From positions 518,501 to 582,500 of the forward strand of contig JAJOZX010002716.1 in NCBI GenBank assembly GCA_023014485.1: a stretch of 64,000 bases of DNA. The letters are read 5' to 3'. The position numbers were made by a program, and so were the translations under genes. Source of the stretch: Bathynomus jamesi. Taxonomy: Eukaryota > Arthropoda > Malacostraca > Isopoda > Cirolanidae. Positions 1 to 9,890 of the stretch are shown one piece after another (the stretch's first letter is position 1; each line of letters starts with the position of its first letter). Below the pieces are notes generated by a model, which did no database searches, was not told where the DNA came from, and saw only the letters and a list, made by a program, of their open reading frames with translations.

Positions 1-1125
1 ATGTTGTTTCCTGCTGGTGTCCAAAGTTTGTGCCTGTTAGTACCCTAAGCGTGTTAAGTCTTGACGTACATTTGTTTTTAATGTCCTGAATGTGGTTTGC
101 AAAAGATAATGATGTGTTGTATGTGACCCCAAGTAATTTTGTCCTGTGAGGTGAGTGTGTGGAATGTTGGTGTTGTTTAGTGTAAGCTGTTGAGCTATCT
201 GGTGTTCTTTTGTGCTTGTTAGCAAGGTGATGATTGATTTTGTGGGCGCTACTTTGAGTCTATTGTATGTGAGCCAGTCTTGTATACTATTTTTGTATGT
301 TTGTAGGTTATTTGTAGCGGTGTCGATGTTGTTGTGGGTGGATGTTAAACTGATGTCATCTGCATATGATGATAAGGTAAGCTTGTCATCTATGGGTGTT
401 GGAATGTCATGCATGTATAAGTTGAAGAGTGTTGGTGAGAGAACAGAATTTTGAAGGACCCCGTTCGGAAAAAGCTTGTTTTTGGATGACTTGCCATTAA
501 ATTTGACATGTGAGTATCTTCCTGAAAGACAGTTGCTCAGCCACCTTTTGGTGTTATTGTGCATGTTTATGTTGAGTATTTTGTTTATGAGAGGGAAGCG
601 TGGGATAGCATCAAATGCTTTACTAATGTCTATTGTTGCTAATAGTGTACGTTGAGTTGGTCGTCTGGAGTTGATGCCATCCATGATGTGCTGCGTGAGG
701 TTAGTGAGTAATGTCGTGGTTGAGTGGTGAAGTCTGAATCCATGTTGAGTAGGCGATAGTGGTATGTGTGGTTGGTGATTTGTAAGATTAGTCTTCTGTT
801 ACTTTGGAAGGTGTGCATAGTAAAGTAATGGGTCTATAGGAAGCTGGTTCTGTTGGATTTTTGTTTGGTTTGAATAGTGTAATAATTTTACCTTGTTTCC
901 ATATGTTAGGACTAATACAGTGTTGATAGAATATGTGCTGATGTTTGTGAGAGCTTTTGTTCCCTTTGAGCCGAAGTGTTTAAGGTGTATGTTAGATATA
1001 TTGTCTGGTCCAGTAGCCTTCGAATTCTTAATGTTTTTGATGATCTTGGTGGTCTGGTCTGTATTGAAGGGTGTAATGGTCGTGTCGAGTCTGTAGGTTT
1101 TCTTGTGTCTGGCTGTTTGTCCAAA
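1..1125 (-). pseudogene. non-LTR retrotransposon reverse transcriptase, fragment
   Basis: On the minus strand two frames carry successive parts of one reverse transcriptase. The first, about 1125-900, has the N-terminal KATGPDNISNIHLKHF segment. The second, 684-37, has the DISKAFD fingers/palm motif, an NGVLQNSVLSPTLFNLYMHD segment and the catalytic YADD box (SYADDISL). Frameshifts lie between them and the conserved Gln-Gly of the PQGSVLSP motif reads QNSVLSP, so the copy is inactive. No endonuclease or ORF1 is seen, because the fragment ends at about 1125 where unrelated plus-strand gag-like sequence starts. The 3' end lies outside the window. The style is that of Jockey/I-group elements, but the clade is not certain. 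Confidence 0.75.
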
Positions 1126-1306
1126 CATGTTCCCTGAATACGCTACTATCGTAAAAAATAAAATCTGTGGAGTGTTTGACGAAAGCAGAAAGTTTTCGAT
1201 AGACAAGATAGCTTTGATGATAACCAGCTTAGCCGTGAAACGAAATGTCCTAAAGGCATTACTGTCAACATTCGATCCCAAAGATGTCAATAACCTAGTT
1301 CAGTAG
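1126..1306 (+). pseudogene. possible gag remnant of the gypsy element
   Basis: An open stretch encodes about 60 residues containing FDESRKFSIDKIALMITSLA and STFDPKDVN before a stop at 1304-1306. It lies just upstream of, and on the same strand as, the gag zinc-knuckle region, and it starts where the minus-strand RT fragment stops. That placement suggests a 5'-truncated gag matrix/capsid piece. I recognise no diagnostic motif, so this is inference from position only. Confidence 0.3.
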
Positions 1307-1401
1307 TGGCGAAACTATTTTGCTGGAGGGTCATTTTTGTTACTTTTGAGTTTTAAATAAACGAAATTGGGTAACAATAATTTATTTACTTACTATTTTT
1401 A

Positions 1402-1746
1402 GTGAGAAACTTGTGGATTTTAGCTGCTAATGTTTTGATCCGAGGTTTATATTTAGTTGTCTTTAGTCTCACGCATTCAGCACTCATATCTGTGCCAAGG
1501 CGATTCCTAGTGGTGGATTTGACGAAATTCATCGAGGAATCCCCGCCCAACGCGTCACAATCACCCACTATAGACCCACAACGAAAATATTGCCTATTTT
1601 GGCGTAGTGAGGTTCATTCTTTAGAAGAATGTACTCGCAACCTACCGAGAGGCACTTGCTTTCATTACAATATCTCGGGGCATACGCGAAGTACGTGCCC
1701 GACCTTTTTAGGAAATGGACCCCCTGCAAAGACGCAACGAACGTAA
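1402..1746 (+). pseudogene. gypsy gag nucleocapsid with two damaged zinc knuckles
   Basis: The frame encodes two tandem CX2CX4HX4C-like knuckles, CLFWRSEVHSLEEC and CFHYNISGHTRSTC. In both, the second zinc-binding Cys is replaced (Trp in the first, Tyr in the second), each explicable by a single base change, so neither knuckle could bind zinc normally. Knuckles of this type bind retroelement RNA during packaging. The protease follows about 110 bases downstream in another frame. The open frame is only the 3' part of gag and has no convincing start codon of its own. Confidence 0.65.
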
Positions 1747-1755
1747 TAGGCACTC

Positions 1756-2562
1756 CGAAGCCTGTTAAGAAACAACGACATACTGCGACAATTCACATTT
1801 CACCGACAACTAACATCAATAAATCTGCTCAACCATTAGCCCCCATACTTAATGTAAAGCATACTTTACCTACGAAAAATGCATGCCCCATCATTCACAT
1901 TCAAGTGCAACATAGTGTTTATCGTACTCTTACAGATTCTGGTCGTGATATTTTGCTAATCAAGAGCTCTGTTGCCTTCAAATTTGTAAATCAGGGTTTC
2001 AAGATCCATTCATGTAATAAAATCGTGAAAGCTGGGAAAGGAAAATGCGTTCCAACAGGAGGAAGTATTCGTCTGCCAATTAATTTGAAAGATGGCAAAG
2101 TTTACTATCATAATTTGGTTATTGTTAACGATGTTTCATTTCTAGGTGCGTTACTTTTCGGACCAGACTTACTAAAACGAGCCAGTGTAATTATAAGCTA
2201 TAAAGCAAATTCAGGTATTCACTTTATCAAATTATTTTTTAAAAATTCCCCATCAATTTCCAACGACACCCCTTCGATTAAAGTAAATGTAGTCAAAGTT
2301 TCAAAACCTCTCCGAATGCACTTCGCAAAAGCTCTGAAGGATTTCGGTATTCCTTTCACATCTGTGCAATATTTTGTTAAATACATAATATCCCCGATAA
2401 CACCATCGTTTTAATAGATTTCCCAAAGTTACCGTCAGACATCGAATTTCCCCCCACTTCGGCCTACGTAAAAATGGAAGAGCTCCTTTAGCAATTTATA
2501 ATTATTCGAGTAAAAATTTCAAAATTCCTTTTCTTTCAGTAACAGGGCAAATGCATATTGTA
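1756..2562 (+). pseudogene. gypsy pol: aspartic protease and linker to RT
   Basis: The frame to 2414 carries a retropepsin-like core. The active-site motif reads TDSGRDI, where the family has DSGA or DTGA, and a later hydrophobic GALLFGPDLL block matches the flap-to-C-terminal region of gypsy proteases. Mature protease would process Gag-Pol in the virus-like particle. After the stop at 2412-2414, other frames continue the pol linker (for example NGRAPLAIYNYSSKN) up to the Tc1-like insertion at 2563. The Ala-to-Arg change next to the catalytic Ser-Gly and the frame changes mark it as dead. Confidence 0.7.
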
Positions 2563-2830
2563 CCTGCAACAATTCCGCTCCACCCTTGCCGAGATGTGAC
2601 AACAATGCAGCCCCTCTTAAACCGCAGTCCTCCACCCTCACAATTTCCCTCTCCTCATCCCACTCTCAGGTGTTGTCATAGTAATGCTTTTATTTTTTGA
2701 AAACCAATGACAGAATAAATATTTGTTCACTGTAGTTTTGGTGGTAATGCTAGGACGACTGTATATTTTATTCGTGCATTATTTCTAAATTTAGGGAATA
2801 CAGTAGTTAGGTTATTCCATAAACGTAAGT
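2563..2830 (+). repeat. left terminal inverted repeat of Tc1-like element
   Basis: This matches, in inverted orientation, 4306-4572. Shared blocks include ATTCCGCTCCACCC, CTCAGGTGTTGTCA, GAAAACCAATGACAGA and GCTAGGACGACT. Divergence is moderate, which suggests an old insertion. Confidence 0.8.
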
Positions 2831-3160
2831 TACTTTAAAAACTTTCAATCATAGGATTTTGATGTAGCCATGTTATAGTTAAAGTGTAAGATAAGTTGTA
2901 GTATCAACTTTTCCTCCAGGCAATAACATTTCTATTTAAAGTCTATGCATCATCAACAAATGATTACCCAGAAAAAGGTCTATCCATGGAGAGATAACAC
3001 AGTTCAATTTTTTATTACAAAAATAAACATGAATCATGTAAATTTGGGGATTTTCTTAAGAACATTCAAAAAGTAATGCTTAAATTATAAGAAACTAACA
3101 ATTGTTCAAGTAAATAAGTATATATTCACTGCATCACAACCATAACATTATTATATACAA

Positions 3161-3480
3161 TTACTCAATACTTGGTCCATCCTCCATTATTATTAATGAC
3201 CTCTTGTAGCCTATTTGTAACAGATGCCACATGATTGTAGATGACTTGTGGGTTCGTGCGGAAAAGTTTCCACTCTCCCATGATGTGATCCAGCAGGTGC
3301 CGAGATGTCCGCTCCTGCCCAGGCTCCCAAGTGTTAACCACATTTGTCCACACATCTTCACTGGGGTTTAGGTCCAATCCCTTGGTGTGCCAGTTCAGCA
3401 GCTCGACATCTCGTTGTTCCTGAAACTACCGTCTGATGATCCTGGCAGTAAGAACAGGGCAGTTATCCTGTAATATATAC
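3161..3480 (-). pseudogene. Tc1-like transposase, C-terminal fragment
   Basis: The minus-strand frame reads LQDNCPVLTARI, then a stop, then FQEQRDVELLNW and DLNPSEDVWTNVVN, and ends in NGGWTKY. These correspond to the second catalytic Asp (QDN) and the catalytic Glu (DLNP.E) blocks of Tc1-like DDE transposases, which cut and rejoin DNA at TA sites. About 35 codons separate the two residues. The first catalytic Asp and the DNA-binding domain are not recognisable, so the protein is inactive. Its position inside the 2563-4572 TIR pair makes it the likely relic of that element's own transposase. Confidence 0.75.
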
Positions 3481-4305
3481 TGTATGTTAACCTTCCGTCT
3501 GTGGCCTTGGGAGGTTCGAGGTTGACGGTGTTCTGGTCAGGTGGCAGCAACGGATTTTCTGACCCCGGAGCAGCTGGTACCGTGTACGGAATTGCAGTAA
3601 TCCCTTTTATACTACACTCCGATTTCTTTTAGTGGACCGGAGTATTCTGTGAAAACTTGCTAAATTATCTGACGATTCCCCGATTCTTCTTGTAGCGTAT
3701 CGGGAAATTATTTATTTTATTTTAAAACTAAGTTCTCTGTAGAAAGGAGGGCTCAAATGAGAAGACAAAGAGATCTTCTGCTGAATTTTACTGTTTCTAA
3801 AATATTACAAGTAATACTTTATCCTCTAGGTCAGAGCAGAATAATGAGAATGATAATTTGAAAAATTACAAGAGTTTATGTACTAATAACTTGGTGACAT
3901 CATTATTTAATGTTGACCTGTTTTGTTTTTTATTCTTAATAGGCTGAATTTTTTTGCAAATATTTGAAGATAAAGGTAAATTTTGGCTGCAACAGCATAC
4001 AGGCAGATAAGCAAGATATTTGAAGATGAAGTAATATTTTTCTTTTTAAAAGTATATTGATAGATCTGATATCATAATTTGCCGAGTTAACTAAAAATGG
4101 AAATTGAAATATGCGTTTTATTATGAATTACAATTAAACATGTACTGTATATGAGAAAATTAAATGCTAAAAAATATTAATTTCAGCTATTGTGCGATTC
4201 CATATAGAAGGTTTGATCTCGTAATATCGTCGTTTTTAGTGTAGCGAAAGAAGAGGGGGAGGACGAGTGGGGGGATAGCGAGAGGGAGAGTAAAGTATCC
4301 CACGT

Positions 4306-4572
4306 TTGTGAAATAACCAAACTACTCTATTCCCTAAATTTAGGAATAATACATGAATAAAATACATAGTCGTCCTAGCATTACTACCGAAACTACAGTG
4401 TACAATATATTTACTCTGTCATTGGTTTTCAAACAATAGAAGTATTACTTTGACAACACCTGAGAGAGGGAGAACAAGAAGGAGGGAGTGAGGGTGGGGG
4501 AGTGGGGTTTAAGAGGGACTGCATTGTTGCCACATCTCGGCGAGGGTGGAGCGGAATCATTGCAGGCGACTG
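4306..4572 (-). repeat. right terminal inverted repeat of Tc1-like element
   Basis: Inverted partner of 2563-2830. This end retains the CAGTCG terminus next to the TA at 4573-4574. The minus-strand frame open across it (4686-4429) is only repeat sequence read through. Confidence 0.8.
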
Positions 4573-4574
4573 TA

Positions 4575-5323
4575 CAAGAGGAAATGCAACCTCAGTCCGA
4601 CGTTCCTTCTCATTCAGTTCAGTTTGTTTCGTCGGTAACCCCTGACACAGAATTAGAAACTTAGTTCCAACAATTGGAATTCTCATTTGTTTTAAATTAA
4701 AAAATCAAGTTAGTAAACCCTTTAAGTAACCATAGAAACGCCATTTTTTTAAATGAATTCGACCTAGGTTTGGTGCCAGACGTTCTTTGTTCAGTAGCCT
4801 GGCGCTCACCGATTCTCTAAGTGAAGAAACAAAATGGTGGGACGAGATTAGTAGTTGGTCTCCATAAACTTAACGTAATTACGAAGAAATATACTTAATT
4901 ATTAGATCTGATGACATATTTGATAGCCTAAATGGTTCAACAGTGTTTTTCACCTTAGATTTGAAACATAGTTGTTATCAAATAACCCTTAATTTCGAAG
5001 ATCGTCAAAAGACTGCATTTATGGCAGCAAATGGCCTATTTGAATATAGAAAATGACCAAACGGGGCGACCAATGGTCCGGCTATATTCTTACGAACTAT
5101 AAATCAGATTTTACAAAAAACAAATTCAGGATAAAATATGTCACTCGTTTATTGCTGACATTATTGTTACAGGCCAAAATTTTTTATATCATTTGAACAA
5201 TTTAGATAAAGTATTAACGCAGCTCGAAACTTACAATTTGAAACTGGGCTTGTCAAAGTGTAGTTTTGTGAAGAATAAAGTAAAATTCCTTTGCCATGAA
5301 ATTTCTGAGCATGCGTTTCCCCA
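4575..5323 (+). pseudogene. gypsy reverse transcriptase, N-terminal part
   Basis: Short plus-strand frames carry successive RT blocks: NEFDLGLVPDV, TRLVVGLHKLNVITKKYT, HLWQQMAYLNIEN-type fingers/palm sequence, then ATNGPAIFLRTINQIL and KCSFVKNKVKFL. The palm motif, normally a Y-x-DD box, reads FIADIIVTG, so one catalytic Asp is lost. RT would copy the element RNA in cytoplasmic particles. There are several frameshifts. The sequence stops abruptly at the Academ-like insertion (TTA at 5324-5326) and resumes at 12812, where the reading continues with the expected PEK..CIQE sequence. Confidence 0.75.
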
Positions 5324-5326
5324 TTA

Positions 5327-5500
5327 TAGTGGGCCGGCCAAAAATTGAAAAGTCCTCTAGAAAAAAACTGAACGGCGTTTTTTGTTAATAGCAGGCACCC
5401 ACCTTAGATAAGTAGTACTGAGGATGCCAAACAAGATGTGGGTGGATGCCACTCTCAATTTCGGGTTTGAAGGTCCCATACAAGGTTACAAATGTCAAAT
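5327..5500 (+). repeat. left TIR of Academ-like element
   Basis: Pairs in inverted orientation with about 12645-12808. Shared blocks are TAGTGG.CCGGCCAAAA, GAACGG.GTTTTTTGTTAA and GTGGATGCCACTCTC. From 5500 to 5894 I see only leader-like AT-rich sequence and no coding signal. Confidence 0.8.
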
Positions 5501-5894
5501 TCTGAAAAATTCCGAATTTTTGCATTTCAGCGGTGGCTCTATGTAACAACGTATTTAAAGGTGTATCATTAGCACATAAAGCATATTTTTGTGATTTTAT
5601 GGATAATAATTGAATGTAACTATGACTCTGGATGTCTTTATTTCCATTAAACTACATTTAGCATGCTGGGTGAGGTGCGCATGTGCCTACTACTACCATA
5701 GTAAAAGTAATAGCATACTTTCACATGTTGAATATTTTCAATGCACTGGCTGGCCAGACATTGGTTTGGTATATGCAATTAAAAGAGTGCAGACAGTGCC
5801 AGCTGGTAAAATAATAATAATAATACTGCTAAAGGATAGGTATGTTTTGAATTGTTTCAATATATCTGTGGCTACTACATAGTGCCATTCCGAC

Positions 5895-6640
5895 TTGTCT
5901 TTGCAGATAGGGAGCTCATCAGCAATGGACCATGTAGCTGTCACATCAAGCGCAAGAGGAAACGTGGATGTCAGTGAGGATTCTTGCTTCTTCTGCCAAA
6001 GCAGCGCTGGTGACCTGCACACAGCATCAGCAGAAGGAAAAGCAAGAACTATGACTGTGGGCGATGAGAGAAAAAACCTGGGAGATACCTACTATCTTCA
6101 TGTTTTACAAAGACTGGAAAGTCATTCCAAGGATGATTTCAATGCATTGGAACTCAAGTGGCATAAATGATGCTACTCTTTATTCACCTCTGAAGGCAAA
6201 CTCAAAAGGCTGCGAAGTCAGCAGCAGACCATGGGTGCATCGGCGACCACAAAAAGTGCAGGCTCTCAGGCTTTTCTCCCAAAGCGTAGACGTTCAACAC
6301 CAGTGATTGACTGGACCCTCTGCATGTTTTGCCAAAAGAGGATCACAAAGAAACTGCACAGGGTGGACACAATGGAGAAATCAGATGACTTGATCCATCG
6401 TGCCAAACACGACCCTGTCATGAGCATACCGTTGTCAGCGGTGAGTGATGTGATTGCAATTGAAGGCTGCTATCATCTGGCATGTTTGGTGGCATTTGAG
6501 AGACGTACTAGAAAACAAGCGGTGTCAGAGGAGCAGCAAGGGCCTGAAAATGAGTGCATGACGAAGCTGTGCAAAGACTTGACAGTAGGCCTGTCTCGTG
6601 GTCACGTATACGACATGGGAGACGTCTGAGACAGATAGGA
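5895..6640 (+). pseudogene. Academ-like transposase, N-terminal zinc-finger region
   Basis: Overlapping frames (5895-6170, then 6231-6629) give two Cys pairs typical of this long transposon protein: CFFCQSSAGDLHTASA and later LCMFCQKRITKKLHRV, followed by GCYHLACLVAFERRTRK. The second set (C-x2-C, then H, then H-x3-C) looks like one treble-clef-type zinc site used for DNA or protein contact. A frameshift near 6170-6230 and a stop at 6627-6629 break it. I see no promoter. The start at 5895 is simply the first in-frame codon and could lie elsewhere. Confidence 0.55.
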
Positions 6641-8154
6641 GAGTATGTGTAATGACACTGGCATCACCGTGAAATACTCCAGGAGAACAACGTTCGACGA
6701 AGATGTTCAAAGGCTGCTTGGATCAAACGCCAGCTATGTACGCCCATTGTCAAGGGGCCCGCTGCTGATTTAACCTGGAGAGAGCTCAGATTTCATCATC
6801 TCCAAAGCACTGGCTAAGTCTTGTGAACAAGGTCCTGACACCTCTGAGTCAGAGTCTACTGAAGATGAAGATGCTGATGTCTGCATGTATGCCACTAGCA
6901 GCATATTCCAAGATATGGTACACGTTGCTCTGAAGGTTCGACAAGATCTTCTTGAAACTCCTGGACACTCCGAAACATGGCAAGGTCTTGATCAGGAACA
7001 TGTTGATCGCGTCATACCCGACAGTCTGTACCTGTTTCTACGATTGCTCTTTGGGGGAATGGATGCTGTGGATGAGGGAAGTGAAGAGGACCAGAAAGTG
7101 AAGCAGAGTGTGTGTAGCATTGCCCAGGACATTGTATATGCAGTTTCCAACGGACGAAAGTTGACTCCAAAGCATGTGGGCTTGGGTCTTACTCTGCACC
7201 AAGCCACCCGCTCAGAAGCACTCCCAGATCTGTTCCACGCGGCAAATCACACTATTGGTATCGACACTGTAAGAAGGATAGACACCACCATCGCTCAGAA
7301 CATCCTGGAGAGGTATGCTGAGAATGGATGTGTCTACATCCCTGACACCACCGTCAAAGAGAGAATGATTCACTGCTCTTGTGAAAACATAGATGTCTTG
7401 GAGTCAACCTTAGACGGGAAGAACACCTTCCACAGCACTCAACTGATGGTATGGCAGAGAGGTCCCCCTCCACAGTAGAGTCATAGCCAAAAGGGTGGCA
7501 AACACAAGAGATCGAAATCTATCAAACCTGATGACCTACACGAGTTCCAAAGGCTGGCCAGGATACTCTCTCATCTGGCAAGACGCCATCTCTTGACTAC
7601 GACACTGACATAGACGACTTGTCACATGAACCTGAGAGGGACCAAGCACGTTCCAAGGGCTTGGCCTGGGTGGTGTCATGCATCCATGATGAAGCGATGT
7701 CGTTCCAAGCTGGGGAGCATTCAATCAATCTGTCAGCATTGCGGATCCACCAGTAACGACCGCCGGGATGTTGCCAATTCTGCAGGCACCAGCAGATGAC
7801 AATGACACCATGATCACCGTCATCAATCGCTTCATGACCATTTCTGAGTATGTCAGCCAGAAGTACACCATCATCACTGCTGATCAGCCTCTGTATAGCA
7901 GGGGTAAAGAACTAGTTTGGGCAAACTCGAAATTTTCCAACGTGGTCTTGCTCATGGGAGGCCTCCATATCTGCTTCAACTTTTTGAAAGCCATTAGTCA
8001 ACACATGGAAAGTGTGAGACTTGATGACTTATGGACAGAGGCAGGTGTGTACGCGGCTAACACCACTGAGACAATGCTGGACGGCAGAGTCTACTACCGA
8101 GCTGTGAGAGGTCACCAGCTGACGTATGAGGCACTGTGGTGCATCAAATGACAG
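6641..8154 (+). pseudogene. Academ-like transposase, central region
   Basis: The frame 6885-7478 contains family blocks GLTLHQATRSEALPDLFH, DTTIAQNILERYAENG and LDGKNTFHSTQ. After a frameshift, 7768-8151 contains LPILQAPADDNDTMITV and LMGGLHICFNFLKAISQH. These recur in long uncharacterised metazoan proteins that I associate with Academ-like elements; no catalytic role for this part is known to me. An in-frame TGA at 8152-8154 separates it from the next 520-codon segment in the same frame, so it is a plain nonsense mutation. Codon use matches the rest of the element and differs from the AT-rich gypsy flanks. Confidence 0.6.
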
Positions 8155-9890
8155 ATGTTTGAGTCATGGCTGGCTGCAACTGGCAACGGAGATGAGAACG
8201 TCAAACAGCTTGCCTTCAATGTTGCTTCGCTTTTCAAAGACAGAGCTGGCATAGATGAGATGCGCGATGCTGTTGACAACTTCTCAGACGTTTTGGCAGA
8301 TGAGAAATTCCACAGTCTCATGGAGGATTTCAATGACCAGCACTCTGAAAATCCCAACTTCATGCTGTGGTCATTCTACATGGAAATGGTAGAGATCCTA
8401 CTGGCCTTCATCAGAGCTCAGAGAGATGGCATGTGGAGTCTCCACATAGAAGCCTCTGCTGCAATGCTGCCTTGGCTAACTATCTATGACCACACAAACT
8501 ATGCACGTTGGGGGCCTGTCTACTTGACTGATATGAGAGGTCTTCAGAAGTCAGCACTAGAAGTTCATGAAGAGTTCTGTAAAGGGAACTTTGTCGTCAA
8601 GAGGACGGCGAAGCGCTTCAACCAAGTTCCAGCTGATCAGGCAACGGAATGGATAATTCGTACATGCAAGATGCACAATGGTATCATCGGCATCACAAAG
8701 AATGACCAAGCAAGAAACAGGTTCTGCATCACATGGTCAGAGCGGTCACGCATCTCTCAAGACACAAGATGCCTCTTCAATCTTCAAGATGATGATGGGG
8801 AAGCCACCTTCACTCGGGTTGACAGTCTGCCTTCTCGCACTAGGCGTGACGCTCATGATGTCATGAAGCTAGTTCAGCAGTTGAAGCAGTTTGACGTCTT
8901 CAGAGTTCACGTGAGTGAAGCAGGAGATACAGATGCCGCCACTAACATCCCACTTGTTTCACTGGCAACCAAAGACACTGCACCCACAGATGTTGTGGAG
9001 AACCTGCTGACAGCTCAGGATCGAGGAAAGCAGCATGTAATCGGCTTCATGAAGGAGAGACTGATTGAACAGATAGTAGGCTTCCATGAAACGATGAAGA
9101 AACATCGGTCGAAAACCTTCGCTGATGTGTACAAAGCTACAGTTTCCACCAAGCAGAACATGCAGAAGACCATCAAAGCTGACAGAAAGCTACTACAGCG
9201 GCTCCTGAATGCCGCAACCGCAGGTCGCATGGTGGAGATGGTCAACGTCTTGAAGCATGAACTATCCCCAGTCCCATTTAGTCTGGCGAAGGCAGGAGGA
9301 GAGATGAATTCCACATCGAAGTCTGAGCTGATGAACATCCTGATGGCTCAGCAGACCATAAGCTCAGAGGTTCCAACCTCTGATCTGAATACCTGTGTGA
9401 TGATAGATGGCCATGCACTCATCCAAGCTCTTGGTAACCCTGGCGGCTGTCGGACATTCGGCGACTATGTTGAAGTGTTCTTCAAGGCCGTGACGAGTTA
9501 TTTCAATGAACCCACAACAAGAGTTGATGTCATCTTTGATCGGTACGCAAGGGAAGGAGCGATCAAAGCAGTTACCAGGGCGAAGGAGCGATCAAAGCAG
9601 TTACCAGGGCAAAGCGTGCAAGCAAGAAGAAACCGATTCGGAAAGCCATTGATGGCCTACAAGTTCCACTGCCTGAAGTGTGGAAAAACTTCATGGCTCT
9701 GGATAAGGCTGACCTAGCCTTGTTTCTGCCTAACGTCATCACTGAGAAGGGCAGAGATCTTCAAGAAAGATGTCAGCTGGTGACAGGGGTTGGCTTCTAT
9801 GAAGCCACTGAAGTACGGTCAACCAGGCGACATGACGTTCAACTGCATAGCAACCATGAAGAGGCGGACACCAGGCTCATCCACCTGGCT
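8155..9890 (+). pseudogene. Academ-like transposase, nuclease region
   Basis: The open frame continues the same protein for 520 codons to 9717. Near its end are acidic motifs of a PIN/FEN-like nuclease: CVMIDGHALIQALG (about 9390) and VDVIFDRYAREG (about 9528). After a shift, a third, SNHEEADTRLIH, lies at about 9850, and the fourth, VCRDTDVMVPL, lies beyond the CR1 insertion at 11413. Such acidic clusters bind metal ions for DNA cleavage. The shift is caused by a 29-bp tandem duplication at 9556-9613. The open frame beginning at 9678 then runs straight into the inserted reverse transcriptase and gives a 416-codon chimera that is not a real protein. Confidence 0.65.
9556..9613 (+). repeat. 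29-bp tandem duplication in the Academ-like ORF
   Basis: The unit beginning GGAGCGATCAAAGCAGTTAC occurs at 9556-9584 and again at 9585-9613 with only a base or so different. The extra 29 bases shift the frame and explain why the downstream nuclease motif is in another frame. Confidence 0.9.

Larger units (their letters stand above)
2563..4572. mobile_element. Tc1/mariner-type element, 2.0 kb, with long TIRs
   Basis: The two ends are inverted copies of each other over roughly 265 bp (2563-2830 and 4306-4572). The right end read inward begins CAGTCGCCTGCAATGATTCC, a Tc1-like CAGT start. The left end begins CCTGCAACAATTCCG and seems to lack six terminal bases. Both sides abut TA (2561-2562 and 4573-4574), as expected for the TA target of Tc1/mariner. 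Removing the element with one TA rejoins the gypsy pol linker in frame. It holds a minus-strand Tc1-like transposase fragment at 3161-3480. The intervals 2830-3160 and 3480-4305 are AT-rich and show no coding signal. Confidence 0.75.

Noticed and set aside
4429..4686. An 85-codon minus-strand gene
   Set aside because: Its sequence is the inverted repeat of the Tc1-like element read through; the mirrored copy at 2570-2700 encodes a similar string by the same cause.
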